Of a DNA stretch of 64,000 nt, positions 15,569 to 24,912 are shown in pieces (the stretch's first letter is position 1; each line of letters opens with the position of its first letter). Source of the stretch: SUG2458 sp051872335. Lineage in GTDB: Bacteria; Bacillota_I; Bacilli_A; RFN20; CAG-826. The position numbers and the translations under genes were made by a program. The DNA is taken from NCBI GenBank assembly GCA_051872335.1, contig JBJEDT010000041.1, positions 1-64,000 on the forward strand, in the 5' to 3' direction. The notes under the pieces are model-generated. The model was not told the origin of the DNA and searched no databases. It saw only the letters and a program-made list of their open reading frames with translations.

Positions 15569-17021
15569 TAGATACAAATTCCTTTCTAACAAGAATTCCA
15601 TCGACCTCAATCATTTCTGGTTCGGGATCTTTAAAGGACATTCCCTTATACCCTTTTATTTTTGTCCTAATTAAGAAAATTGTCAAAAAGATTATTGCAG
15701 AAAAAGCAATTATTATATTTGAAATACCCATTGAGATACCGGCAGCCTCAGCGCCAATCTCAGGATGAAAGGTTTGTAAGTACCATAAAACACCGATTCT
15801 TGTAAATATTCTTAAAACATTATTTACTGTTGCTAAGAATGTTTGACCATACCCATATAATAATCCTAGAATTATTGAATTAATAGCTAGAGCAGGTATT
15901 GATAGGCAATCATAATAAAAGATATCTTTTATCATTTGAACAAATTCTTCAGAAGTATTTTTTGTATTAAACAAATTTAGAATTTGATCTTCGAAAAAAA
16001 CACGTACACATAAAAATCCAAATATACTCCAAATGGCCATAATTGCACAACATACACCAAAAATTTTCAAAGTGCGTTTCATGTTTTTATTTCCTAAATT
16101 TTGTGAGACTATAGAAGATTCTGAATCTTCCATAGAAGTACCTGGATTTGTAATAATCCCACACATATTATTAGAAATACCTAATGCACCAACTGTAAGT
16201 GAGCCATACATTTTACACATTGCATTGACAGTAACTTTCCCTAAACTTATAACAAATTTACCTAAGAAAAGCGGCAATGAAAGAATTAAAATCTTTTTAA
16301 GATATATCCATTTTAAAGATAAAGTTTTAAATGAAATTCTAAAAATATTATTTTTTGAAAACAATTTAATCATGGCAATTACAAATAATACTAACTGTGC
16401 GATTATACTAGCTACCTCTATCCAAGCTAAGTTAGTAACATGAAAACCATAAATGAAGATGCTATTTAATAAAAGTTTGACAACCATTATTATAATGTTA
16501 AGTATGAAAATAATTTTTGTATTACCTTTCGATTTTTCTAAACCGATAAATATATTATTAAAAATTATGATGACTTGTTCGACAATTTGTAGTTTAAAAT
16601 ATAAGTTCGATATACTTATTAAGTCATCGGGTACACGACACAACTGTAATATAAAAGATGAAAAAGGTAGAAATATTAAAAGAACTATTGTAGAAGTAAC
16701 AAGTGCTATTGTAAACATAACATTGGCATTCTTTTTAGCTTCATCAATTTTACCAGCACCATAAAAACGAGAAACAATAATTGCTCCTCCACCAGATAAT
16801 CCACTTCCAATAGCCATAATACACCCTTTAATTTGTGTAAGTGTTGCAACAGCAGATACACTTGATTCACCAATTTGAGCTACCATAATTTGATCTACTA
16901 ATGAATAAAAGGAATTAATAAGTTGATAGAAAAAAAGTGGCATAGTAATAGCAATAACGACTTTCCAAACATTACCAGTTAAAATTAATCGTCTTGATTT
17001 TTCATTTGCTTCCTTAACCAT
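15561..17021 (-). CDS. MATE-family efflux transporter
   Basis: The start is ATG 17021, six bases after AAGGTGG; the ORF is open to 17051 but without a ribosome site. The protein has 486 residues and 12 membrane segments. The N-terminal ITMPLFFYQLINSFYSLVDQ and GSGLSGGGAIIVSRFYGAG are typical MATE. It is the first gene of the three-gene unit MATE, esterase, MATE. The two MATE proteins differ in sequence, so they are not a recent duplication. Confidence 0.88.
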   Translation of the reverse strand: MVKEANEKSRRLILTGNVWKVVIAITMPLFFYQLINSFYSLVDQIMVAQIGESSVSAVATLTQIKGCIMAIGSGLSGGGAIIVSRFYGAGKIDEAKKNANVMFTIALVTSTIVLLIFLPFSSFILQLCRVPDDLISISNLYFKLQIVEQVIIIFNNIFIGLEKSKGNTKIIFILNIIIMVVKLLLNSIFIYGFHVTNLAWIEVASIIAQLVLFVIAMIKLFSKNNIFRISFKTLSLKWIYLKKILILSLPLFLGKFVISLGKVTVNAMCKMYGSLTVGALGISNNMCGIITNPGTSMEDSESSIVSQNLGNKNMKRTLKIFGVCCAIMAIWSIFGFLCVRVFFEDQILNLFNTKNTSEEFVQMIKDIFYYDCLSIPALAINSIILGLLYGYGQTFLATVNNVLRIFTRIGVLWYLQTFHPEIGAEAAGISMGISNIIIAFSAIIFLTIFLIRTKIKGYKGMSFKDPEPEMIEVDGILVRKEFVSND

Positions 17022-17146
17022 AATAAACCACCTTTTTAATTTTGTACTCATACATTATAAAAACATATAATTTGAAATACTATATAATTTTTATATATAA
17101 TAATATAAACATTGTGCATAAAACACAAAATCATTTTTCCAAGCCG

Positions 17147-17155
17147 TGATATAAT
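17147..17155 (+). promoter_or_regulatory. extended -10 promoter of the uxaBA unit
   Basis: TGATATAAT at 17147-17155 is an extended -10. No good -35 lies 17 bp upstream. A short inverted repeat, TTGTG (17112-17116) and CACAA (17124-17128), lies just upstream and may be a regulator site. Confidence 0.5.
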
Positions 17156-17180
17156 AATTTTGAAACTAGGAGGTTTATAT

Positions 17181-18275
17181 ATGTCAACAATCAAAATAGA
17201 AAATTTAAACAAAATATATGATAATGGTTTTCACGCTGTTCATGATTTCAATTTAGATATTGAAGATGGTGAATTCATTATTTTAGTTGGCCCATCTGGT
17301 TGTGGTAAATCAACAACATTGAGAATGATTGCTGGTATTGAAGCAATCTCTTCAGGTGTATTGAATATTGATGGAAAAATTTGTAATAACTTGAAACCAC
17401 GTGATAGAGGTATAGCAATGGTTTTCCAAAGTTATGCTTTATATCCTACAATGACAGTATATGATAATTTGGCTTTTAGTTTGAGAATTGCTGGTTTTGA
17501 TGAAGATGAAATTGAAACTCGTGTTCAAGAAGTTTCTAATATTTTAGGTATTCAAGATTATTTAGCAAGAAAGCCAAAAGCTCTTTCTGGTGGTCAACAA
17601 CAACGTGTTGCTTTAGGTAGAGCTCTTATTCAACACGCAAAAGTCTTCTTAATGGACGAACCTTTATCCAATCTTGATGCAATTCAAAGGGTAAATATGC
17701 GTTCTGAAATTAGAAGAATTCACCAAGCAGTAGGCTCAACTACAATTTATGTTACACATGATCAAATTGAAGCGATGACTATGGCTGATAGAATTGTTGT
17801 TATGAAAGATGGATATATTCAACAAATAGGTACTCCAAAAGAATTGTACTTTAAACCACGTAATTTATTTGTAGCTGGATTTATTGGTGATCCACAAATG
17901 AATTTTATTCATGGAAGTGTTAAAGGCTCTAAGTTCATTTGTAATGATGGAACTGAAATTGAATTAAAAGGCTATAATGCAAAGATATTAAAGAAAGCAA
18001 GTAAATTAGAAGATGTAATTATTGGGTTTAGACCAGAATGCTGTTCAGTAGACCCACTTGAAGATACACCACATATGGCTCAAGAAATGTTAGTTGAAGT
18101 TTCTGAAATGCTTGGTGATACAATGAATATTTATGGTTACTTAGGTAAAAATAATATGGTAGTTAGGACAACACCTTTTACAAAATATGAAGTCAATAAG
18201 ATGTTTAAATTTTATGTAAATTATGATCATATTATTTTCTTTAATGGTGAAACAGAAGAAATTATTGAGGAATAA
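17181..18275 (+). CDS. sugar ABC transporter ATPase (MsmK/UgpC type)
   Basis: The start is ATG 17181 after AGGAGG; upstream codons are leader DNA. The protein has 364 residues. Walker A is GPSGCGKST, the Q-loop is VFQSYALYP, the signature is LSGGQQQR and Walker B is VFLMDEPLSNLD. The C-terminal 120 residues form the MalK-type OB-fold regulatory domain. Such ATPases often serve several carbohydrate importers. It heads the uxaB-uxaA unit but has no permease beside it, so it probably energises the importer at 22.9-27.1 kb or others. Confidence 0.9.
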   Translation: MSTIKIENLNKIYDNGFHAVHDFNLDIEDGEFIILVGPSGCGKSTTLRMIAGIEAISSGVLNIDGKICNNLKPRDRGIAMVFQSYALYPTMTVYDNLAFSLRIAGFDEDEIETRVQEVSNILGIQDYLARKPKALSGGQQQRVALGRALIQHAKVFLMDEPLSNLDAIQRVNMRSEIRRIHQAVGSTTIYVTHDQIEAMTMADRIVVMKDGYIQQIGTPKELYFKPRNLFVAGFIGDPQMNFIHGSVKGSKFICNDGTEIELKGYNAKILKKASKLEDVIIGFRPECCSVDPLEDTPHMAQEMLVEVSEMLGDTMNIYGYLGKNNMVVRTTPFTKYEVNKMFKFYVNYDHIIFFNGETEEIIEE

Positions 18276-18278
18276 ATA

Positions 18279-19721
18279 ATGGAAAGTTTAAATAAATCAA
18301 TTATAAAAAAAACATATGCTCCGATAAAAATTATGCAATTCGGAGAAGGGAATTTTTTACGTGCTTTCGTTGATTGGATAATTCAAAAAATGAATGATAG
18401 CAAAAAATATGAAGGACATGTTGTCGTTGTTCAACCTCTAGAATTTGGTAGAGTTAATGAACTTGCAGCTCAAGATGGATTATATACTTTATATTTAGAA
18501 GGATTAAATAATGGTGAAGTAGTCAAAACTCATGAAGTTATTGATGTTTTAGATGACTTTATTAATCCATATACTGAGTATGATAAATTTTTGAAATATG
18601 CTGAGAGTGAAGATTTAGAGGTAGTAATTTCAAATACTACTGAAGCTGGTATTGTTTTAGATCCTAGCGATATTAATTTTTCCAAGACTCCACATACTTT
18701 TCCTGGTAAAGTTTTAAGTTTATTAAAACATCGTTATGATTATTTTAATGGTGATACTAATAAAGGTTTATCTTTTATTTGCTGTGAATTAATTGATAAC
18801 AATGGTGACGAACTTAAAAAATGTGTATTAGGCCTTGCAAAAGTTCTTCAATTAAGTGAATCATTTATTACTTGGATTAATGAAGCATGTCATTTTACAT
18901 CTACATTAGTAGATCGAATTGTTCCTGGATATCCACGTGATGAAATTCAAGAAATCACTAATGAATTAGGTTATATTGATAATTCAATTGTTAAAGGCGA
19001 AATATTTCATTTATGGGTTTTAAAGAAAGAAGCACATATTGAAAAAGTTTTCCCATGCGATCAAGTTGGTTTAAATGTAATTTATGCTGAATCAATTAAA
19101 CCTTATAAACAAAGAAAAGTAAAAATTTTAAATGGTTGCCATACTGCAATTGTTCCAGTGTCTTACCTTTGTGGAATTGATACAGTTAAAGAATCGATTT
19201 TAGATCCTTATGTTGGTAAGTTTGCAAAAACTCTTGTTTATGATGAAATAGTACCAACAATAGACTTACCTCATGATGATATGGTATCTTTTGCAAATTC
19301 TGTTTTTGAAAGATATTTAAATCCATTTGTAAGACATGAATTGATGAGTATTGCTTTAAATTCTATTTCAAAATATAAAGCACGTGTTTTACCAAGTGTC
19401 AAAGATTTTTTAAATATAAAGGGTGTTTTACCAAGATATCCATTATTTTCACTTGCCGCTTTAATTAAGTTTTATTGTGGTAAAAGAAATGATGAAGTCA
19501 TTGCATTAAAAGATGATCCATCTTATTTAGAGTTCTTTAGCAATTTATATAGTAGTAATAAATCAAATGAAGAGATTGTTCATAGTGTATTAACTAATAC
19601 TAATTTTTGGGGTGAGGATTTATCACTTATTGAGAATCTTGAAGATTTAGTTTTATCTTACTTTAATGAAATTAGTGAAAAAGGAATGAACAAAGCATTA
19701 AGAGACTTCGTAGGTGATTAA
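18279..19721 (+). CDS. uxaB: tagaturonate reductase (altronate oxidoreductase)
   Basis: The protein has 480 residues of the mannitol-dehydrogenase family. The N-terminal FGEGNFLRAFVDW is the NAD-binding turn. ISNTTEAGI, CCELIDNNGD, TSTLVDRIVPGYP and KILNGCHTAIVPV match UxaB. It reduces D-tagaturonate to D-altronate with NADH in galacturonate breakdown. It starts 3 nt after the MsmK stop and ends 2 nt before uxaA, so it is tightly coupled. UxaC, which makes its substrate, is encoded at 33.4 kb. Confidence 0.93.
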   Translation: MESLNKSIIKKTYAPIKIMQFGEGNFLRAFVDWIIQKMNDSKKYEGHVVVVQPLEFGRVNELAAQDGLYTLYLEGLNNGEVVKTHEVIDVLDDFINPYTEYDKFLKYAESEDLEVVISNTTEAGIVLDPSDINFSKTPHTFPGKVLSLLKHRYDYFNGDTNKGLSFICCELIDNNGDELKKCVLGLAKVLQLSESFITWINEACHFTSTLVDRIVPGYPRDEIQEITNELGYIDNSIVKGEIFHLWVLKKEAHIEKVFPCDQVGLNVIYAESIKPYKQRKVKILNGCHTAIVPVSYLCGIDTVKESILDPYVGKFAKTLVYDEIVPTIDLPHDDMVSFANSVFERYLNPFVRHELMSIALNSISKYKARVLPSVKDFLNIKGVLPRYPLFSLAALIKFYCGKRNDEVIALKDDPSYLEFFSNLYSSNKSNEEIVHSVLTNTNFWGEDLSLIENLEDLVLSYFNEISEKGMNKALRDFVGD

Positions 19722-19723
19722 TA

Positions 19724-21202
19724 ATGAATAAAAGTATTAAACTTAATGAAATTGATAATGTAGCAGTAGCTTTAACTTCCTTATCAAAAGGTGAAGTGAT
19801 AGAGGGCATAGAACTTTTAGAAGACATTCCTTCTGGACATAAGTTTGCTATAGAAAACATTAAAATAAATTCTAATATTATTAAATATGGCTATCCAATT
19901 GGACATGCTTTATGTGATATTAAAAAAGGTGAACATGTTCATGTTAAAAATCTTAAAACTAATTTATCTTCTGAATTAGAATATGCTTTTAATCCTGAAT
20001 ATAAAGAAGTAAAAAGTCAAATTTTTAATGATGAAGTTAAAGTATTTGAACGTAAATTTAATCGATATGGTATACGAAATAATTTATTTATTGTTCCATT
20101 AGTAGGCTGTGTAAATGCTCAAGCTGAATTAATTAAAAAATCATTCATCGAAAATGTTGATATGTCTTTAATTGATGATGTTATTATTTGTAAGCATCCA
20201 TATGGTTGCTCGCAAATGGGAGAGGATCATTTAAATACAATTAAATTATTACAATCAATTGTCAAGCATCCAAATGCAGGTGGTGTTTTGGTTTTAGCTT
20301 TAGGCTGTGAAAATAATCAATTAGAAAATTTTAAAGATACATTAAAAGATTATGATGAAGATCGGGTATGTTTTTTGAAGGCACAAGATGTCGAAGATGA
20401 AGTAGCTAAAGGAACAGAACTTTGTGTATCTTTATATAATAAAATGATTAATGATGTTCGTGTTTCACGTCCTTTGTCATGTATTACAGTAGGATTAAAA
20501 TGTGGTGGTTCTGATGGTTTTTCAGGAATTACTGCAAATCCATTAGTAGGTATGTTTTCTGACTTTTTGATAAATAATGGTGGCAGTACTATTCTATCTG
20601 AAGTTCCAGAAATGTTCGGAGCAGAACAAGTTTTAATGAAACGCGCTTCGAATAAAGAAGTTTTTGATAAAATCGTAAAATTAATAAATGATTTTAAAGG
20701 TTATTATTCATCACATAATCAAGTATGTTATGAGAATCCTTCTCCAGGAAATAAAGCTGGTGGAATTTCTACCTTAGAAGATAAATCTTTAGGTTGTGTT
20801 CAAAAAGCAGGATTATCCAAAGTTGTTGATGTTTTATATACGGGAGATGTTATTAAAACATCGGGATTAAATTTATTAAATGGTCCTGGTAATGATATGG
20901 TAGCATGTACAAATATTGCCTCGGCTGGAGCGCAATTAATTTTATTTACTACTGGTAGAGGTACACCATTTGGAACTTATGTACCAACGATAAAAATTTC
21001 TACAAATACAACTTTATTTAATAATAAATCTAATTGGATTGATTTTAATGCTGGACAAATTGCAGATGGCATTAATATTAATGAAGTCTTTAATCAATTC
21101 AAGTCTTTAATTATTGGAATAATTAATGGTGAAATTAAAACAAAAAATGAAATTAATTGTTTTCAAGAAATAGCTATTTTCAAGGATGGCGTTACATTAT
21201 GA
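19724..21202 (+). CDS. uxaA: altronate dehydratase
   Basis: The protein has 492 residues. The N-terminal SAF-type domain (about 1-90, GYPIGHALCDIKKGEHVHVKN) is followed by the large catalytic part with LVGCVNAQ, HPYGCSQMG, LGCENNQ, GLKCGGSDGFSG and ENPSPGNKAGG. The conserved cysteines fit the Fe-dependent UxaA/GarD group. It dehydrates D-altronate to 2-keto-3-deoxygluconate. The last codons overlap the ATGA start of the next gene. Confidence 0.93.
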   Translation: MNKSIKLNEIDNVAVALTSLSKGEVIEGIELLEDIPSGHKFAIENIKINSNIIKYGYPIGHALCDIKKGEHVHVKNLKTNLSSELEYAFNPEYKEVKSQIFNDEVKVFERKFNRYGIRNNLFIVPLVGCVNAQAELIKKSFIENVDMSLIDDVIICKHPYGCSQMGEDHLNTIKLLQSIVKHPNAGGVLVLALGCENNQLENFKDTLKDYDEDRVCFLKAQDVEDEVAKGTELCVSLYNKMINDVRVSRPLSCITVGLKCGGSDGFSGITANPLVGMFSDFLINNGGSTILSEVPEMFGAEQVLMKRASNKEVFDKIVKLINDFKGYYSSHNQVCYENPSPGNKAGGISTLEDKSLGCVQKAGLSKVVDVLYTGDVIKTSGLNLLNGPGNDMVACTNIASAGAQLILFTTGRGTPFGTYVPTIKISTNTTLFNNKSNWIDFNAGQIADGININEVFNQFKSLIIGIINGEIKTKNEINCFQEIAIFKDGVTL

Positions 21203-22032
21203 TAGTTGGTATTCGTCTACATGATTTAAAAGTTGGCACTATTACTGAAGTAAAAGATGCTATTTTAAAGCAAGGATTTGATACTATTCAATTGGTATTT
21301 AAAAAAGCTTTACGTGACGAAGAAAATAAACCTCTTCTTTTTAACTATGAAAATGCTTTAAAAGTTAGTGAAGGTTTACAAGGGACTAATATAAAAATTG
21401 CTATGCTAGGTGCATATTTTAATCCAGTGCATTCTAATAAAGAATTAGTTAGAAATAATATCGAATATTTTAAAGAACATTTAAGATATGCACATTTATT
21501 AAATACTAAATATGTTGGAACTGAAACAGGTTCTTATAATGATGATAAATGGACTTATAATCCAAAAAATCAAACAGAGGAAGGATATCAAGAAACAATG
21601 CAAGTTTTTAAAGAACTTGCAAGATGTGCTAATGAACATAAAACTACACTTTTAATGGAACCTGCATATGGACATGTAATTTATTGTGTTGATCTCTTAA
21701 AAAGAGCGATTGATGAATTGAATTGTCCTTATGTAAAAGTAACCATTGATTTATTCAACTTATTGTATTTAGGAAATTATAGCGAATATAAAGATATTTT
21801 TCATAAAGCAATGATTACTTTTGGAGATGATATTAAAATCATCCACTTAAAAGATTTTTATGTTGAGGGAGAAAAATTAGTTCAATGTGGTCTTGGAAAA
21901 GGGATAATCGATTTTAAATATATAATAAAAGAGATTAAGGAAAATTGTCCTAATGCTACTTTGATTTTTGAAGGTGTAACTGGTGAAGATATAATTAGTA
22001 GTCAATTACTGATAAATAGTTTAAATAATTAA
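21199..22032 (+). CDS. sugar-phosphate isomerase/epimerase (xylose-isomerase-like TIM barrel)
   Basis: The start is the ATG at 21199 in an ATGA overlap with the uxaA stop, giving 277 residues. The fold is the AP-endonuclease-2/xylose-isomerase-like barrel. Metal ligands are visible as Glu in LLMEPAYG, Asp in VTIDLFNLL, His in IIHLKDFY and Glu in LIFEGVTGE. Relatives epimerise or isomerise keto-sugars. Placed after uxaBA it probably handles a uronate or related sugar, but no exact substrate can be read. It ends the first pectin unit and is followed by a terminator. Confidence 0.75.
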   Translation: MIVGIRLHDLKVGTITEVKDAILKQGFDTIQLVFKKALRDEENKPLLFNYENALKVSEGLQGTNIKIAMLGAYFNPVHSNKELVRNNIEYFKEHLRYAHLLNTKYVGTETGSYNDDKWTYNPKNQTEEGYQETMQVFKELARCANEHKTTLLMEPAYGHVIYCVDLLKRAIDELNCPYVKVTIDLFNLLYLGNYSEYKDIFHKAMITFGDDIKIIHLKDFYVEGEKLVQCGLGKGIIDFKYIIKEIKENCPNATLIFEGVTGEDIISSQLLINSLNN

Positions 22033-22036
22033 AAAT

Positions 22037-22095
22037 AAAGCAATGTCTAAAATTTCGAAAAAATGTTGTATACAACATATTGACATTGCTTTTTT
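22037..22095 (+). terminator. terminator of the uxaBA unit
   Basis: AAAGCAATGTC (22037-22047) and GACATTGCTTT (22082-22092) form an 11-bp stem followed by T to 22095. The 34-nt loop holds a second, perfect hairpin (22063-22078), and the right arm overlaps the next promoter's -35. Confidence 0.75.
22063..22078 (+). promoter_or_regulatory. palindromic operator, GntR/FadR-like
   Basis: ATGTTGTATACAACAT is a perfect 16-bp palindrome ending 1 bp before the -35 of the long pectin operon. The TTGTATACAA core is the type bound by GntR/FCD regulators such as ExuR/UxuR (which use GGTATACC-like cores). A GntR/FCD gene lies in the same operon at 32718. Confidence 0.65.
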
Positions 22096-22108
22096 ACTGT
22101 TATAAAAT
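22080..22108 (+). promoter_or_regulatory. promoter of the long pectin operon
   Basis: Consensus TTGACA (22080-22085), 17 bp, then TAAAAT (22103-22108). It drives the genes from 22140 onward. Confidence 0.75.
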
Positions 22109-22139
22109 GGGCTTACAAGGAGATGTAAGGGTTTTCATT

Positions 22140-22910
22140 ATGAGTTTTAGAAAATATAAAACGATCGACATATGCATTTTTATACTTTTAGCGGTTGTTT
22201 TTGAAATTCTAAATTACTATGCAACAACTAAACTAGAAGATTTTGGTCTCATTTTCTTATCATATTCAATCGTAATTACTCTTATCTGTATGTTTAGATG
22301 GGGTTTAGTTGGAAGTGTAGTTGGCTTATGTGGAGGCCTTACAGCTTGCTTGATAGCAGGATCAAGTGATATTGGGCAATATGTTGCTTATGCTGTTGGA
22401 AATTTAACCATTATATTACCTGCGTTAATTTTCCAAGTCAAAATAGGTAAAGATAAATTAAAAGAAAAGAAAATTCTCTTATTTGTCTACTTACTATGTT
22501 GCTTTATCACTGTGTTCTTCTTTAGATGCTTAATTATATCGTTATTTGACATTAAAAATTTTGCTAGTACATTTATTCAAGCAGTTCGAAATGTAATTCT
22601 TATAGAATGCATGAGTGTTGTTATTTCTTTCTTGATATTAATAGTAGCAAGTAGAAAAAATAGTGAATTACTAGTTGATATGAAAGAATATGTATTGAAA
22701 GTCCAAGATAATATGAAGCTTGGTGGACTAAAAGAATATAAATCAAAAGAATATTTTAACTTTGATAAACCATTCACTGAAGAAGATGAAATTGATGAGG
22801 CCTTCTTATTAGATGGAGGAAAAATGTCTAATGCAGAAATGGAACAACTTGATGAATTATTCAAAGATGATATTCAAAGTATAGAACAAGAAAACGCAAA
22901 CAAAAATTAG
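22140..22910 (+). CDS. membrane protein, ECF-S-like N-terminus
   Basis: The start is ATG 22140 with TAAGGG eight bases upstream, giving 256 residues. The first 190 residues form about six hydrophobic segments with a glycine-rich turn (WGLVGSVVGLCGGLTACL), which resembles substrate-binding S components of ECF transporters. The acidic C-terminal 65 residues are soluble. It is the first gene of the pectin ABC operon, 12 nt before the LplB-type permease. No exact family was recognised; the function may be as an accessory to that importer. Confidence 0.5.
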   Translation: MSFRKYKTIDICIFILLAVVFEILNYYATTKLEDFGLIFLSYSIVITLICMFRWGLVGSVVGLCGGLTACLIAGSSDIGQYVAYAVGNLTIILPALIFQVKIGKDKLKEKKILLFVYLLCCFITVFFFRCLIISLFDIKNFASTFIQAVRNVILIECMSVVISFLILIVASRKNSELLVDMKEYVLKVQDNMKLGGLKEYKSKEYFNFDKPFTEEDEIDEAFLLDGGKMSNAEMEQLDELFKDDIQSIEQENANKN

Positions 22911-22922
22911 GAGGTATTCATA

Positions 22923-23930
22923 ATGGAATTAGAAAATGAAAATGAAGTAGAAGTGGTTAAAGAGTATTATGAAAAGAATCACTGGAAATTCACTTTCAAA
23001 AGAATGCTAAAGGATTGGCGCTTATATGTAATGCTATTACCTCTAGTTCTTGTCTTCATATTCTGGAGATATTTACCAATGTATGGGTTAACAGTTGCAT
23101 TCAAAGACTTTGACTCATCAAAAGGTATTTTAGGTTCAAACTTTATTGGTTTAGCTGGTTTTAAAAAGATCACTACTGACCCATATTTCTGGAAGGCATT
23201 TAGAAATACATTCATGCTTTCTTTATATGGTATGATATTTGGATTTCCAATGCCTATTATCTTAGCTTTATTATTTAGTGAAGTTAAGAATCAAGTATAT
23301 AGAAGTATTTTACAAGTTTTATCTTATTTACCTAAATTTGTATCTTTAGTTGTTGTCACTACATTAGTTAAGTTGTTATGTACAGAGGCTTCAGCTACTT
23401 CTTCAGGTGGTGTTTTAACTCAGTTATTAGTAAATATTGGAATGATACCTGAAGGTGCAAAACTATTAAAAGAGCCTCAATACTTTAGAGCAGTTTATCA
23501 AGTATCAGGTATTTGGGAAGCCGCCGGTTATGGTTCAATTGTTTATTTTGCTGCTATTTTAGCAATTTCACCTACAAATTATGAAGCTGCTAGAATGGAT
23601 GGAGCAAATAAGATGGCTCAAATAAAATATGTTACTTTCCCAGGTATTGCTTCGACATTAACCATTATGTTGATTTTAGATATAGGTAAACTATTTACCG
23701 TTGGTTATGAGAAAGTCTATCTGTTATATTCAAATGACATTTGGGAAACAGCAGATATTGTTGCAACATACGTTATGAGATCTGCAGGTATGGCAGCAGG
23801 AGGAGAAACTTCTTTGCTTGCAAAATCTGTAGCTGCTTCAGCGGATTTATTTAATTCACTTATAGCTATGTTCCTTGTTATTGGTTCTAACATGATAGCA
23901 AGAAAAGTCTCAGATACTTCTTTATATTAG
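22923..23930 (+). CDS. ABC sugar permease, LplB type
   Basis: The protein has 335 residues. After a 35-residue charged cytoplasmic head there are six membrane segments (LYVMLLPLVLVFIFWRYLPMY onward). The EAA loop that contacts the ATPase is NYEAARMDGANKMAQIKYV. The sequence GLTVAFKDFD and overall length match LplB/YtcO-type permeases for oligo-uronides and other complex sugars. The partner permease follows after 19 nt, and the partner binding protein is the 717-residue lipoprotein. Confidence 0.92.
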   Translation: MELENENEVEVVKEYYEKNHWKFTFKRMLKDWRLYVMLLPLVLVFIFWRYLPMYGLTVAFKDFDSSKGILGSNFIGLAGFKKITTDPYFWKAFRNTFMLSLYGMIFGFPMPIILALLFSEVKNQVYRSILQVLSYLPKFVSLVVVTTLVKLLCTEASATSSGGVLTQLLVNIGMIPEGAKLLKEPQYFRAVYQVSGIWEAAGYGSIVYFAAILAISPTNYEAARMDGANKMAQIKYVTFPGIASTLTIMLILDIGKLFTVGYEKVYLLYSNDIWETADIVATYVMRSAGMAAGGETSLLAKSVAASADLFNSLIAMFLVIGSNMIARKVSDTSLY

Positions 23931-23949
23931 TAGAAAGGAAATATAGTTT

Positions 23950-24840
23950 ATGAATAAAAGATTAGATGCATCAGAAATTATATTTAAGATTTTAGCATAT
24001 ACCTTGTTAACTATATTTGCTATCTTCTGTTTATATCCATTTGTTTATGCTGTATCTGCTGCAATTTCAGGAAAAGAAGCTATGGAATTTGGACAAGTAA
24101 TTTTATTTCCAATAGCTCCTCAATTTGAAGCATTTAAGTATACATTCTCTATGAAACAATTCTGGTTATGTTATGCAAATACATTGTTCTTAACATTGTT
24201 TGGTACATTATTCTCAATTGTTGTTTCAATTTTAGGAGCATATGCTCTTTCTAAAAAAAGATTACCATTTGTTAGAGTATTGAATTTCTTATTAGTATTT
24301 ACAATGTGGTTCAGTGCTGGATTATTTGCAACAAAATTAAATTATGACAATAGTAAAGAATTCTTTAATAGTATATTGCACATTAAAGATGATAAATGGC
24401 TTGTTGTAGTTGCAATGGGTTTAGCAGCATATAACATTATTCTTTTAAGAAATGGTTTTGCTGGGGTACCAAAAGAAATTGAGGAAGCTGCTATTGTAGA
24501 TGGTGCAAATGAATTCCAAATTTCATCTAAAGTATATGTTCCAATGTCCAAAGCTACAATTGCTACAGTTGCTTTATTCTATGGTATTTCTCGTTGGAAC
24601 GGTTATTTCTGGGCTGCACAAGTTATGACTGATCAGACCCAACATCCATTACAAGTTTTCATTCGAAATTATTTACAAGAAATGACATCGTTAGATTCTC
24701 GTCCAACATTTGAATATTTTGCTCAAGAGTCATTATTCTATTGCATGATTGTTGCAGCAATTATCCCAATTATTATTATTTATCCATTTATTCAAAAATA
24801 TTTTGCCGCAGGTGTCAATCTTGGTGGCGTTAAAGAATAA
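23950..24840 (+). CDS. ABC sugar permease, YtcP/LplC type
   Basis: The protein has 296 residues and six membrane segments. The N-terminal LYPFVYAVSAAISG and the EAA loop EIEEAAIVDGANEFQISSKVY are typical of the YtcP/LplC group. The C-terminus ends in the family's GVNLGGVKE tail (compare GV.LGS.KG). It pairs with the LplB-type permease upstream to form the membrane channel of the pectin importer. An imperfectly explained palindrome (24857-24872) separates it from the binding-protein gene. Confidence 0.92.
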   Translation: MNKRLDASEIIFKILAYTLLTIFAIFCLYPFVYAVSAAISGKEAMEFGQVILFPIAPQFEAFKYTFSMKQFWLCYANTLFLTLFGTLFSIVVSILGAYALSKKRLPFVRVLNFLLVFTMWFSAGLFATKLNYDNSKEFFNSILHIKDDKWLVVVAMGLAAYNIILLRNGFAGVPKEIEEAAIVDGANEFQISSKVYVPMSKATIATVALFYGISRWNGYFWAAQVMTDQTQHPLQVFIRNYLQEMTSLDSRPTFEYFAQESLFYCMIVAAIIPIIIIYPFIQKYFAAGVNLGGVKE

Positions 24841-24856
24841 TTAATTAAGGTTACTC

Positions 24857-24872
24857 ATGCTTATATAAGCAT
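24857..24872 (+). promoter_or_regulatory. 16-bp palindrome before the binding-protein gene
   Basis: ATGCTTATATAAGCAT is a perfect palindrome in the 72-nt gap before the lipoprotein gene. It has no T-tract, so it may stabilise or separate the mRNA segment. A TATAAT follows at 24878-24883 without a clear -35. Confidence 0.35.
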
Positions 24873-24912
24873 CGTAATATAATGATTAAAGAATTTTTGA
24901 AAGGAGAACAAT

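Noticed and set aside
16033..16443. 136-codon plus-strand frame opposite the MATE gene
   Set aside because: It is the complement of clear membrane-protein coding sequence and has no ribosome site.
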